DNA from: Halanaerobium saccharolyticum subsp. saccharolyticum DSM 6643
GTDB lineage: Bacteria; Bacillota; Halanaerobiia; Halanaerobiales; Halanaerobiaceae
NCBI RefSeq assembly: GCF_000350165.1
Contig: NZ_CAUI01000005.1
Location: 372,001-436,000 of the forward strand
Reading direction: 5' to 3'
Length of the DNA: 64,000 nucleotides
Shown: piece after piece, positions 1 through 7,913 of the stretch
Layout: each line of letters begins with the position of its first letter
Numbering within the stretch: the stretch's first letter is position 1
The notes under the pieces: model-generated
The model's database searches: none
Seen by the model: only the letters and a program-made list of their open reading frames with translations
What the model was told of the DNA's origin: nothing
Position numbers and translations under genes: made by a program

Positions 1-1
1 G

Positions 2-169
2 CAGCGAGATGTGCTTGCTATTACTTATCATATGGGACCTTATGGCCCTTTTGATGAGCGGAAAAGATCTAAGGCTGAAGAACTTTATCCTGATGTAAGG
101 CTTCTCCATTTAGCTGATTCTATAGCTACTAAGAAAGAAGATATCGAAGAAGCACTAAAAAATGACTAG
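2..169 (+). CDS. C-terminal fragment of a probable HD-domain phosphohydrolase
   Basis: The window opens inside a gene; 55 codons are readable to the TAG at 167-169. The visible tail has a YHMGPYGPF segment, then RLLHLADSIATKKED and an acidic helix. The H-x-GPxG segment followed by a LxHLADxIAT helix resembles the C-terminal part of small HD-superfamily hydrolases, where the second motif supplies a metal-binding Asp. The N-terminal HD pair lies outside the window, so the family call is an inference. The stop is 10 bases before the start chosen for the next gene, so the two are probably cotranscribed. Confidence 0.55.
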   Translation, partial: QRDVLAITYHMGPYGPFDERKRSKAEELYPDVRLLHLADSIATKKEDIEEALKND

Positions 170-179
170 GAGACTGGAT

Positions 180-821
180 ATGTATAATTTTTCTATGAGA
201 ATGTTGAGATTGTTTTTTGGTTTATTTCTTTATGCTCTTGGAATAGTTGTTACCATGAATGCAAATATAGGTTTTGCGCCCTGGGAAGTTTTTCATAAAG
301 GAATAGCAAATATTTCTGGATTTACAATTGGACAAATTTCTATAATGGTCGGTTTTTTGATCTGTATTTTAGTTTTATTAATGGGGGAAAAATTAGGTTT
401 GGGAACACTTTTTAACATGCTGATGATTGGTATTTTTATAGATGTAATTATGTTTCTTGATTTTATACCTCATATAAAATCTTTTTACTATGGTGTCCCA
501 ATGCTATTTTTGGGATTACTAATTATTGCTACTGCTTCTTTTTTCTATATATCTTCAGCTTTTGGTGCTGGTCCAAGAGACAGTTTGATGGTTGCTATAG
601 AAAAAAAGACTGGTTTCAGTTCAGGTCTATCAAAAGGAATAATTGAAGCTGCAGTAGTATTAGCAGGCTGGTTTTTGGGTGGCCCGGTAGGTTTAGGAAC
701 GGTAATTGCAGCTTTTGGAATTGGAGTTTGTATTGATCTTGTTTTTAAATTGTTTGATTTTAGACCCTCAGAAATAGAACATGAAACTTTTGCTAAAACA
801 TACTCTAGAATTTTCGAATAA
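180..821 (+). CDS. YczE/YyaS/YitT-family integral membrane protein
   Basis: A 213-residue hydrophobic protein with about five to six membrane segments. The stretches NANIGFAPWEVF near the N-terminus and FGAGPRDSLMVAI in the middle are typical of the YczE/YyaS group (COG2364-like), whose biochemical role is unknown. I chose ATG 180 over ATG 162: an AGGAGA ribosome site lies just before 180, whereas 162 would overlap the upstream stop and has no site. It is the last gene of its transcript, ending at a terminator shared with the convergent ahpC gene. Confidence 0.8.
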   Translation: MYNFSMRMLRLFFGLFLYALGIVVTMNANIGFAPWEVFHKGIANISGFTIGQISIMVGFLICILVLLMGEKLGLGTLFNMLMIGIFIDVIMFLDFIPHIKSFYYGVPMLFLGLLIIATASFFYISSAFGAGPRDSLMVAIEKKTGFSSGLSKGIIEAAVVLAGWFLGGPVGLGTVIAAFGIGVCIDLVFKLFDFRPSEIEHETFAKTYSRIFE

Positions 822-836
822 AATAATTGATAGACT

Positions 837-880
837 AAAAAAGCCACCTCTCATTTTATAATGATTGGTGGCTTTAATAA
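837..880. terminator. Bidirectional rho-independent terminator
   Basis: Arms AAAGCCACC (840-848) and GGTGGCTTT (867-875) form a 9-base-pair stem with an 18-base loop. It has A-rich flank on one side and T-rich on the other, and sits between the convergent genes at 180-821 and 891-1454. Confidence 0.8.
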
Positions 881-890
881 TTTTCTTATT

Positions 891-1454
891 TTATATTTTT
901 CCTACCAGATCAACTCCTGGCTTAAGAGTTTTGTTTCCTTCCTGCCATTTAGCTGGACAAGCTTCATTCGGATTTTCTCTTACATATTGAGCAGCTTTTA
1001 TTTTACTGACAATAGCACTGGCATCTCTTCCTAGATTTCCAGCATTGATTTCTACTCCTTGTACAATTCCATCTGGATCAATAATAAAAGTTGCACGATC
1101 AGCTAAGCCTTCTTCTTCAATTAAAACGTTAAAGTTTTTGCTAAGCTCATGCGAAGGATCTCCTACCATTACAAATTCAATTTCATTGATCGTTTGTGAA
1201 TTGTCATGCCAGGCTTTGTGGGTATAATGAGTGTCAGTGGAAACAGAATAGACTTCAACTCCAAGTTCTTTTAGATTATCATATTGACTTTGTAAATCCT
1301 TGAGCTCAGTTGGGCAAACAAAGGTAAAATCAGCTGGATAAAAAACTACTACACTCCACTGATCTTTTAAATCTTCCTCAGTAACCTCTAAAAATCGATT
1401 ATTTTGAAATGCTTGAGCTTTAAATGGTAATACTTCTTTTCCTACTAATGACAT
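891..1454 (-). CDS. ahpC: Typical 2-Cys peroxiredoxin AhpC
   Basis: A 187-residue cytosolic peroxiredoxin that reduces hydrogen peroxide and organic hydroperoxides. The peroxidatic cysteine is Cys47 in FTFVCPTE, and the resolving cysteine is in EACPAKW near residue 166. Length and both motifs match the AhpC subfamily. No ahpF adjoins it; the glutaredoxin-thioredoxin reductase fusion at 13847 could recycle it, which is inference. An AGGAGG site lies 8 bases before the ATG. The minus-strand promoter at 1520-1548 and the Fur-family palindrome at 1499-1513 suggest peroxide or metal control, probably by PerR. Confidence 0.95.
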   Translation of the reverse strand: MSLVGKEVLPFKAQAFQNNRFLEVTEEDLKDQWSVVVFYPADFTFVCPTELKDLQSQYDNLKELGVEVYSVSTDTHYTHKAWHDNSQTINEIEFVMVGDPSHELSKNFNVLIEEEGLADRATFIIDPDGIVQGVEINAGNLGRDASAIVSKIKAAQYVRENPNEACPAKWQEGNKTLKPGVDLVGKI

Positions 1455-1498
1455 AATATGTACCTCCTATAGTTTTATTATAATTTATTTATCAGTAT

Positions 1499-1513
1499 TG
1501 ATAACTGTTATCA
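1499..1513 (-). promoter_or_regulatory. Fur/PerR-family operator before ahpC
   Basis: TGATAACTGTTATCA is a perfect 7-1-7 palindrome that differs from the Fur-family 7-1-7 consensus only at the inner position of each arm. It lies just downstream of the -10 element, over the expected transcription start, where a bound repressor would block ahpC. AhpC is a classic PerR target, so PerR is the likelier ligand. Confidence 0.7.
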
Positions 1514-1519
1514 AATAAT

Positions 1520-1548
1520 ATTATTACACATTATAATTTGTCTGTCAA
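1520..1548 (-). promoter_or_regulatory. Sigma-A promoter of ahpC
   Basis: Read on the minus strand: TTGACA at 1548-1543, a 17-base spacer, then AATAAT at 1525-1520, one mismatch from TATAAT. Confidence 0.65.
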
Positions 1549-1666
1549 GTCGATTTATAAAATAAGTAATAATTTTAATTTAGATAAATTAATTTCTATG
1601 ATACAATAAACTAAATTAATAATTAATAAAATGATAATTTATTTAATATAATATGAGGTGAGCTAA

Positions 1667-2905
1667 ATGCAGGAAACACCAAAGGGTAATCGTCCTCACA
1701 TTGGCGTATTTGGAAGAAGAAATGCTGGTAAATCAAGTTTGATTAATAGTTTAACAAACCAAGAACTGGCACTTGTTTCTGATGTTCCTGGTACGACTAC
1801 TGATCCAGTTTATAAAGCAATGGAATTACAGCCTTTAGGACCAGTGATTATGATTGATACAGCAGGAATTGATGATAGTGGTCAGTTGGGAGAATTAAGA
1901 GTTAAAAAGACACTGGAGATTATTAGAAAAATTGATTTAGCAGTTTTAGTTATTGATCCAGAACATGGAATAGAGAATTATGAGAAAGATTTACTAAACA
2001 GATTTTTTGATGCTAGCACTCCTATTGTACCTGTAATTAATAAAGTTGATCTTAACTTTGATCAGGATAATATTCTTAGCAAAATAAAGACTGAATTTAA
2101 GCTGAATCCAGTAATGGTTAGTACAATTGCTGATTCAGGAATAGAAGAATTAAGGGAAGAAATAGTAACTAGAATGCCTGCAGATACAGAAGAATCATTT
2201 ATTGTCGGAGATTTAGTTAATCCAGGTGATACTATTGTTTTAGTAACTCCAATTGATCTTGCTGCTCCAAAGGGGAGACTAATCTTACCCCAGGTTCAAA
2301 CTATTCGCGATATTCTTGATCATGACGGTATAACAATGATCTGTAAAGAAAGAGAATTAAAACTTACTTTAGATAAATTAAAAGAAGATCCTAAACTGGT
2401 AATTACTGATTCACAGGCATTTATGAAGGTTGATGCGGATGTCCCAGAAGATGTACTTTTGACTGGATTTTCTATTTTATTTGCTCGTTACAAAGGTGAT
2501 TTAGAAATTTTTTTAAGAGGGGCGAAAAAATTAGAAAATTTAAATGCAGGAGATAAAATTTTGATTGCAGAAGCCTGTACTCATCGTCGACAGGCGGATG
2601 ATATTGGAACAGTTAAACTACCAAGGTGGATGCGTTCAAAAGTTGGGGGTGATTTAGAATTTGATCATGTTTCTGGCAGGGAATATCCAGAAAATTTAAC
2701 TGACTATGATCTTATCTTGCACTGTGGAGCTTGTATGTTGAATAAAAAAGAAGTGATTTCACGACTCAAAGAGGCTGATAGTTTGGGAGTACCAGTGATT
2801 AATTATGGAATGGCTATTGCTCAGCTTCATGGTATTCTAGACAGGGCTTTAAAACCATTTGCTTCTGCTTATAGAATGTGGATGGCAGAAAAGAAGAAAA
2901 ATTAG
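1667..2905 (+). CDS. hydF: [FeFe]-hydrogenase H-cluster maturation GTPase HydF
   Basis: A 412-residue scaffold GTPase on which the 2Fe subcluster of the H-cluster is assembled before transfer to apo-hydrogenase. The GTPase domain is N-terminal, with P-loop GRRNAGKSS at residues 16-24, then DTAG and NKVD. The C-terminal cluster-binding set is complete: Cys304-x-His306, then Cys353-x-x-Cys356, fitting the family pattern CxHx(46-53)CxxC. The ribosome site is GAGGTGAG. Only weak promoter elements (TTTAGA-17-TACAAT, 1579-1607) are visible. hydE and hydG are not in the window. The next gene is an aspartase homologue, a frequent companion of hyd maturation genes in Clostridia. Confidence 0.95.
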   Translation: MQETPKGNRPHIGVFGRRNAGKSSLINSLTNQELALVSDVPGTTTDPVYKAMELQPLGPVIMIDTAGIDDSGQLGELRVKKTLEIIRKIDLAVLVIDPEHGIENYEKDLLNRFFDASTPIVPVINKVDLNFDQDNILSKIKTEFKLNPVMVSTIADSGIEELREEIVTRMPADTEESFIVGDLVNPGDTIVLVTPIDLAAPKGRLILPQVQTIRDILDHDGITMICKERELKLTLDKLKEDPKLVITDSQAFMKVDADVPEDVLLTGFSILFARYKGDLEIFLRGAKKLENLNAGDKILIAEACTHRRQADDIGTVKLPRWMRSKVGGDLEFDHVSGREYPENLTDYDLILHCGACMLNKKEVISRLKEADSLGVPVINYGMAIAQLHGILDRALKPFASAYRMWMAEKKKN

Positions 2906-2964
2906 CAAGAAACAATAAATAAGGTTTTAGGCTAATTATGTAAATTGTTATTTGGGAGGAACCC

Positions 2965-4395
2965 ATGTTTAAAAATCTAAATCAAAAAAATAATGATTCA
3001 ATTCGAGTTGAAAAAGACAGTATTGGTAAAAAAGAGATAGCAGCTGATTCTTACTATGGGATTAATACTATCAGGGCACAAGAAAATTTTAATATAAGTC
3101 GTCAAAATATTCACCCTGAGTTAGTTAAAGCAATTTCAATGATTAAAAAAGCAGCAGCGCTAAGCAACTTTGAACTGGGATTATTAGATGAAATCAAAAA
3201 GAATGCTATTTTAGAGGCCTGTGATGAGATGATTGATTCTAATTTAGCCGAAAAATTAGAGTTAGATGCTTTTCAAGGTGGTGCAGGTACTTCAACAAAT
3301 ATGATGGTAAATGAAGTTATTGCTAACCGAGCTTTAGAAATAATGGGAATGCAAAAAGGGGATTACGATATTATTCATCCGAACGATGATGTTAATAAAG
3401 GACAATCTACTAATGATGTATATCCAACTGCCTTAAGAATTGCTGTCTTAAAATTGCTTGGACCTCTTACTAAATCAATTGCTAAATTACAGGAAGTTTT
3501 ACAAGTTAAAGAAGAAGAATTTTCTTCGATAATTAAATTAGGTAGAACACAGCTGCAGGATGCAGTGCCGATTACTTTAGGACAGGAGTTTTCCGCTTAT
3601 GCTGAGGCGGTTAATAGAGACCGCTGGCGTTTATATAAGATAACTGATCGTTTAAAAAAGATAAATCTTGGTGGTACAGCAATTGGAACGGGCTTAAATA
3701 CCTCTCATTCATATATTTTTAAGATTGCCAAACATTTAAGAAATTTTACTAGTTTAAGTCTTTCTCATTCAGAAAATATGATTGATATTACTCAAAATAT
3801 GGATATATTTGTTGAAGTATCTGGCTTATTAAAAGCAGCTTCAGTAAATTTAAATAAAATAGCCAGTGATTTAAGACTTTTAGCCTCTGGACCTACTGGG
3901 GGAATAGGGGAAATAAAACTTCCAGCTGTTCAAGCTGGATCATCTATTATGCCAGGCAAAGTAAATCCTGTAATTTGTGAGATGATAAATCAGCTATCAA
4001 TTGAGATTATTTGTAGTGATCAGGCTATTACTATGGCAGCAAGAGATGGTCAATTAGAATTAAATGCATTTTCTCCAATAATTGCTCAAAAACTATTAAA
4101 TATGCTGGAAATGATGAAAAAGGCAATTGATAAATTTAATAATAAATGTGTTAAAGATATTGAAGTGAATTCAGATAAATGTAAGCAGATATTAGATAAT
4201 AGTCTGGCTATTATCACCAGTCTTGTTCCCTATATTGGCTATGAGCAGGCCAGTGATTTAGCTAAAGAAGCGGTAAATCAAGATAAAAAGCTTATTGATT
4301 TTATCAAAGAAAAAGATATAATCAGCAACTCAAAATTAGATAAAATACTAAAGTTAGAAAACATGACATCTCCAGGTAATAATCTGTCAGAGTAA
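2965..4395 (+). CDS. aspA: Aspartate ammonia-lyase family protein
   Basis: A 476-residue member of the aspartase/fumarase superfamily, which catalyses anti-elimination to a fumarate product. The signature GSSIMPGKVNP, carrying the catalytic serine loop, is near residue 325, and TxxS-type binding segments are present (GTSTNMM, NKGQSTNDVYP). An AGGAG site precedes the ATG. It lies 59 bases after hydF, so cotranscription is likely. An aspartase gene is often found among hydE/hydG/hydF in anaerobic Firmicutes; whether it feeds hydrogenase maturation or only ammonia/fumarate metabolism cannot be told here. Confidence 0.85.
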   Translation: MFKNLNQKNNDSIRVEKDSIGKKEIAADSYYGINTIRAQENFNISRQNIHPELVKAISMIKKAAALSNFELGLLDEIKKNAILEACDEMIDSNLAEKLELDAFQGGAGTSTNMMVNEVIANRALEIMGMQKGDYDIIHPNDDVNKGQSTNDVYPTALRIAVLKLLGPLTKSIAKLQEVLQVKEEEFSSIIKLGRTQLQDAVPITLGQEFSAYAEAVNRDRWRLYKITDRLKKINLGGTAIGTGLNTSHSYIFKIAKHLRNFTSLSLSHSENMIDITQNMDIFVEVSGLLKAASVNLNKIASDLRLLASGPTGGIGEIKLPAVQAGSSIMPGKVNPVICEMINQLSIEIICSDQAITMAARDGQLELNAFSPIIAQKLLNMLEMMKKAIDKFNNKCVKDIEVNSDKCKQILDNSLAIITSLVPYIGYEQASDLAKEAVNQDKKLIDFIKEKDIISNSKLDKILKLENMTSPGNNLSE

Positions 4396-4493
4396 AAATC
4401 TCTGTTCTGAATTAATTGAGACAGTTTTGTTAGTTTGAAATAGATTTTTTTTATTTTTTAATTCACATCATTAATAAGAGGAGATGTATTTCT

Positions 4494-4844
4494 ATGCTTT
4501 ACTTGACAATTAAAACAATAATTTCTGCAGTTATTATTGTAGCTGTATCAGAAATTGCTAAAAGGAGTTCTTTATTTGGAGCTATTTTAGCTTCTTTACC
4601 GCTTGTTTCATATTTAGGTATTATTTGGCTTTATATTGACACTGGTAGTAAAAATCAGGTGGCTCAATTATCAAAAAGTGTTTTCTGGATGGTAATTCCT
4701 TCTCTTTCATTTTTTATAATTTTACCAGTATTATTGAAAACTGAAATAAATTTTTATCTGTCATTATTAATTGCAACAGCAATAATGGTTGCTGTATATT
4801 TTGCAATGATATTTATACTGCAGAGAGTGGGAATTAATATCTAA
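4494..4844 (+). CDS. DUF3147-type small membrane protein
   Basis: A 116-residue protein made almost entirely of four hydrophobic segments. The first half shows SEIAKRSSLFGAILASLPLVS, a pattern I associate with DUF3147 membrane proteins of unknown function. An AGGAG ribosome site precedes the ATG. It stands 98 bases after the aspartase gene with no clear terminator between. Confidence 0.7.
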   Translation: MLYLTIKTIISAVIIVAVSEIAKRSSLFGAILASLPLVSYLGIIWLYIDTGSKNQVAQLSKSVFWMVIPSLSFFIILPVLLKTEINFYLSLLIATAIMVAVYFAMIFILQRVGINI

Positions 4845-4874
4845 TGTTTGTCCATATCCTTAACCCTAAAATAT

Positions 4875-4903
4875 TTGATATTAAAAATTTGCTATGATAT
4901 AAT
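4875..4903 (+). promoter_or_regulatory. Sigma-A promoter of the 4985 oxidoreductase gene
   Basis: TTGATA (4875-4880), a 17-base spacer, and a perfect TATAAT (4898-4903). Confidence 0.75.
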
Positions 4904-4907
4904 TAAT

Positions 4908-4926
4908 GATAATGATAATCGTTATT
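4908..4926 (+). promoter_or_regulatory. Fur box
   Basis: GATAATGATAATCGTTATT matches the 19-base Fur consensus at 17 of 19 positions. It begins 5 bases after the -10 hexamer, so bound Fur would cover the transcription start. Confidence 0.8.
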
Positions 4927-4984
4927 ATTCCGAGAATTATTTTAAATAATGTGAGATCAAAAATAATTAAAAGAGGTGTTAATA

Positions 4985-5923
4985 ATGAAAGCAATTGTTA
5001 TTAATCAATATGGAGACAAAAATGAATTAAAAGAAGAAGAATTAGAGAGACCAGAACCGGAAGCTGATGAAGTGTTAATTGAAATACATGCAGCAGCTGT
5101 TAATCCTATAGACTGGAAGTTAAGATATGGATATTTAGAAGATAAATTTGCATTTGATTTTCCTATTGTTTTAGGCTGGGATGCAGCTGGAATAGTAACA
5201 GAAGTTGGGAAAGATGTAAGTTCCTTTAAGGAAGGGGAGCGTGTTTTTGTTCGCCCTGAACTCACCAATCGAGGTACTTATGCTGAGTATACTACAGCAA
5301 AATCGGATTTAGTAGCCAAAATTCCAGAAAACATTAGTTTCGAAGAAGCGGCAGCTGTACCACTTGCTGGACTAACTGCTTATCAGTGTCTTGTAGATGT
5401 TGGCAAATTGGAGTCAGGCAATAAAGTCCTGATTCACGCTGGTGCTGGTGGTGTCGGTAGTTTTGGAATTCAAATAGCCAAAAATATGGGGGCTTATGTG
5501 GCGACTACAGGCAGTACTAAGAACGTTGAATTTTTAGAATCCTTAGGCGCTGATGAGGTCATTGATTATACAAAAGATGACTTCTCACAGATATTAGAGG
5601 ATTATGATCTGGTTATTGACACCCTTGGTGGAGAAATACAAGATAAAAGTTTAAATATATTGAAAAAAGGTGGAAAATTGGTCTCAATTGTTGGAGAACC
5701 TGATCAAGAAAAAGCAGATGAACTTGAGATTAATGCTCAATCACATTGGTTAATTCCTGATGGTGAAGAACTTGCAAATCTAGCTGAAATGATGAAAAAT
5801 CAAAATTTAAAGCCTGTTGTAGGAACAGTCTTTCCTTTTTCAGAACAGGGTTTAAAAGATGCGCATGAGTTGAGTGAAACCCATCATGCAAGAGGAAAAA
5901 TCGTCATTAAAGTACGTTCCTAA
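4985..5923 (+). CDS. Zinc-independent MDR-family NAD(P)H:quinone oxidoreductase-like protein
   Basis: A 312-residue medium-chain dehydrogenase/reductase of the quinone oxidoreductase group. It has the N-terminal GroES-like fold and a Rossmann domain with AGAGGVGSFGIQIAK near residue 153. The cysteine and histidine zinc ligands of alcohol dehydrogenases are absent. I chose ATG 4985 because AGAGGTG lies 6 bases before it; the frame opens at a GTG inside that site. A strong promoter with a Fur box precedes it, so iron limitation probably induces it. The substrate cannot be read from sequence. Confidence 0.85.
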   Translation: MKAIVINQYGDKNELKEEELERPEPEADEVLIEIHAAAVNPIDWKLRYGYLEDKFAFDFPIVLGWDAAGIVTEVGKDVSSFKEGERVFVRPELTNRGTYAEYTTAKSDLVAKIPENISFEEAAAVPLAGLTAYQCLVDVGKLESGNKVLIHAGAGGVGSFGIQIAKNMGAYVATTGSTKNVEFLESLGADEVIDYTKDDFSQILEDYDLVIDTLGGEIQDKSLNILKKGGKLVSIVGEPDQEKADELEINAQSHWLIPDGEELANLAEMMKNQNLKPVVGTVFPFSEQGLKDAHELSETHHARGKIVIKVRS

Positions 5924-5961
5924 AGGGCTTATACCGGATATTGCAATTTATTGTTAGCTTC

Positions 5962-6000
5962 TGGACAGTCTATTAATAGACTGTCTGGAGGTGTTTTTTA
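5962..6000 (+). terminator. Rho-independent terminator
   Basis: GACAGTCTA (5964-5972), loop TTAA, TAGACTGTC (5977-5985), followed by a T-rich run at 5993-5999. Confidence 0.85.
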
Positions 6001-6038
6001 TTTGAAAATAAATAGAAATATTATGGGAGGTAATTACT

Positions 6039-6815
6039 ATGGCTGAATTAATGTCAGGAAAAAAAGGAATAATTATGGGGGTAGCAAATAAAAAATCAAT
6101 TGCCTGGGAGACAGCAGAGAGATTAAAAGCAGAGGGAGCAGAACTTACTTTTACCTATCAAAATGAAAAAATTGGAGAAAAGGTTATCCCTTTATTTAAA
6201 GAAATTGGAGCTAAAAGCTATCATAAATTAGATATCACAGATGATCAGGAATTCGAAGAAGTCTTTGAAAAAATTGGCGAAGAATTTGGAGGTCAATTTG
6301 ATTTTATTGTCCACGCAATTGCAGGTGGCCCCAGTAAAGAAGATCTAAAAGGGAAATATATGGATACTAATCGCAGTAGTTTTCTGCGCAGTATGGAAAT
6401 AAGTGTTTACTCCTATGTTAAAGCCCTCCAGCTGGCTTATCCGTTTATGAAAGAAAAGGGAGGAGCAGCAGTTACTCTGACATACTACGGTGGAGAAAAA
6501 GTGATTCCTAATTATAATGTTATGGGAGTTGCCAAAGCCGCCCTGGAATCTTCAGTTCAATATCTGGCTGCAGATCTTGGTCAGGATAACATTAGAGTTA
6601 ATGCCCTGTCACCGGGTCCGATTTTAACCAGAGCTGCCAGTGGTATTTCTGATTTTAGAGGCTTAATGAAAAATTTCAAAGAGAAATCTCCCATGAGAAG
6701 ATTGGTTGAACAGGAAGAAGTTGCTGCAAGTGCTCTTTATCTACTTAGTGGTTTATCAAGCATGGTAACAGGAGAGGTTCTTCATGTAGACGGCGGTTAT
6801 CACATTCAGGGTTAG
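6039..6815 (+). CDS. fabI: Enoyl-[acyl-carrier-protein] reductase (FabI)
   Basis: A 258-residue short-chain reductase that reduces the trans-2 double bond of enoyl-ACP, the last step of each fatty-acid elongation cycle. The cofactor motif GVANKKSIAW is at residues 14-23. The FabI-type catalytic pair is Tyr159-x6-Lys166 in YNVMGVAKAAL. The ribosome site is GGGAGG. No other fab gene is adjacent and a terminator separates it from the gene upstream, so it appears to be a lone transcription unit, though no clear promoter was found in the short gap. Confidence 0.93.
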   Translation: MAELMSGKKGIIMGVANKKSIAWETAERLKAEGAELTFTYQNEKIGEKVIPLFKEIGAKSYHKLDITDDQEFEEVFEKIGEEFGGQFDFIVHAIAGGPSKEDLKGKYMDTNRSSFLRSMEISVYSYVKALQLAYPFMKEKGGAAVTLTYYGGEKVIPNYNVMGVAKAALESSVQYLAADLGQDNIRVNALSPGPILTRAASGISDFRGLMKNFKEKSPMRRLVEQEEVAASALYLLSGLSSMVTGEVLHVDGGYHIQG

Positions 6816-6848
6816 TCATTTTAAAATTATTAGTTTGTGAAAATTATA

Positions 6849-6935
6849 TAAAATTAGCATCTCAATTGGAGATGATTTACCCTCAGATAAACTTCATTTT
6901 ATCATTTGATAATGAATTTTTTTTGAGGGTTTTTG
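6849..6935 (+). repeat. Dispersed intergenic terminator-like element, copy A
   Basis: It begins AAAATTAGCATCTC and contains the hairpin CATCTC/GAGATG. A long stem follows: CCCTCA (6880-6885) with TGAGGG (6924-6929), the inner arms TTCATTTTATCA and TGATAATGAA also pairing. It ends in T-rich sequence and probably terminates fabI. Related elements lie at 18845, 26840 and 29827. Confidence 0.7.
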
Positions 6936-7088
6936 ATTGAATTATCAATAGTTATATATGTAATGTTGAAAAGATTTCTTAGTATTGAGTTTAAATATGT
7001 TATGCTTGTAAAATACTTATCAATATATTATAATTAGTTTAACATAAACGTGGATAATGAATATCTAAGTTAATGAGGAGGCTGAAAA

Positions 7089-7835
7089 ATGGAGTTGAAT
7101 GAAAAACAAATTAGGTTATGTGAAGAAAACAACGAAGATTTTTCTGATTTAAAGGCTTTATTTATTAACTGTACTTTAAAAAAATCACCTCAGACCTCAA
7201 ATACAAGGGGCTTAATGGATGTAGCAAAGGCAATTATGGAAAAGAATGAGCTTGAGGTCGAAGTGGTGAGAGCAGTTGATTATGAAATTGCTCCTGGAGT
7301 CTGGCCTGATATGACAAAACAGGGTCTGGAAAAGGATGACTGGCCTCAGATATTTGAAAAAGTTATGGCAGCGGATATTTTGATTTTAGGAACTCCAATC
7401 TGGCTGGGGGAAAAATCTTCAGTCTGTCAGCGGGTGATTGAGAGATTATATGGTCAATCAGGAGAACTTAATGAGAAAGGACAGTATGCATATTATGGTC
7501 GAGCGGGTGGTTGTATTGTAACCGGAAATGAAGATGGAATTAAACACTGCGGGATGGGTATTCTCTATTCTCTACAGCATCTTGGCTTTACTATTCCGCC
7601 TCAGGCAGATGCAGGCTGGATTGGTGAAGCTGGACCGGGCCCTTCTTATTTAGATGAGAATTCAGGTGGACCGGAAAATGATTTTACCCAAAGAAATACA
7701 ACCTTTATGACCTGGAATTTAATGCATCTGGCTAAGATGCTTAAAGAAAATGATGGAATTACTGCCCATGGCAATCAGCGCAGTGCCTGGGATGCTGGCT
7801 GCAGTTTTGATCATCCAAATCCAGAATATAGATAG
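7089..7835 (+). CDS. Flavodoxin-fold NAD(P)H-dependent FMN reductase family protein
   Basis: A 248-residue protein with a flavodoxin-like fold. ALFINCTLKKSPQTSNTRGL near residue 22 is the usual FMN phosphate loop, and ILILGTPIWLGEKSSVCQRVIERL near residue 98 is the second flavin contact of this family. It likely uses FMN to reduce a quinone, metal complex or similar acceptor in the cytosol. The ribosome site is GAGGAGG. It is 78 bases before the ABC transporter binding-protein gene, so a shared transcript is possible and would suggest processing of the imported ligand; this is inference. Confidence 0.8.
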   Translation: MELNEKQIRLCEENNEDFSDLKALFINCTLKKSPQTSNTRGLMDVAKAIMEKNELEVEVVRAVDYEIAPGVWPDMTKQGLEKDDWPQIFEKVMAADILILGTPIWLGEKSSVCQRVIERLYGQSGELNEKGQYAYYGRAGGCIVTGNEDGIKHCGMGILYSLQHLGFTIPPQADAGWIGEAGPGPSYLDENSGGPENDFTQRNTTFMTWNLMHLAKMLKENDGITAHGNQRSAWDAGCSFDHPNPEYR

Positions 7836-7913
7836 GAAATGAAATAAGAAAATATTTAAACTTTAAAGTTAATTTCTGTTAATAGGAAGAAGAGAGAATA
7901 GAAGGAGGCCAAA

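Noticed and set aside
162-179. ATG 162 as start of the YczE-type protein
   Set aside because: It overlaps the preceding stop and has no ribosome site, whereas ATG 180 has AGGAGA at good distance.
545-847. Minus-strand frame of 100 codons opposite the YczE-type gene
   Set aside because: Low-complexity shadow with no ribosome site and no domain, wholly opposite a clear membrane protein gene.
4388-4404. Terminator after the aspartase-like gene
   Set aside because: The CAGAG/CTCTG stem is only 5 base pairs and is not followed by a T-run.
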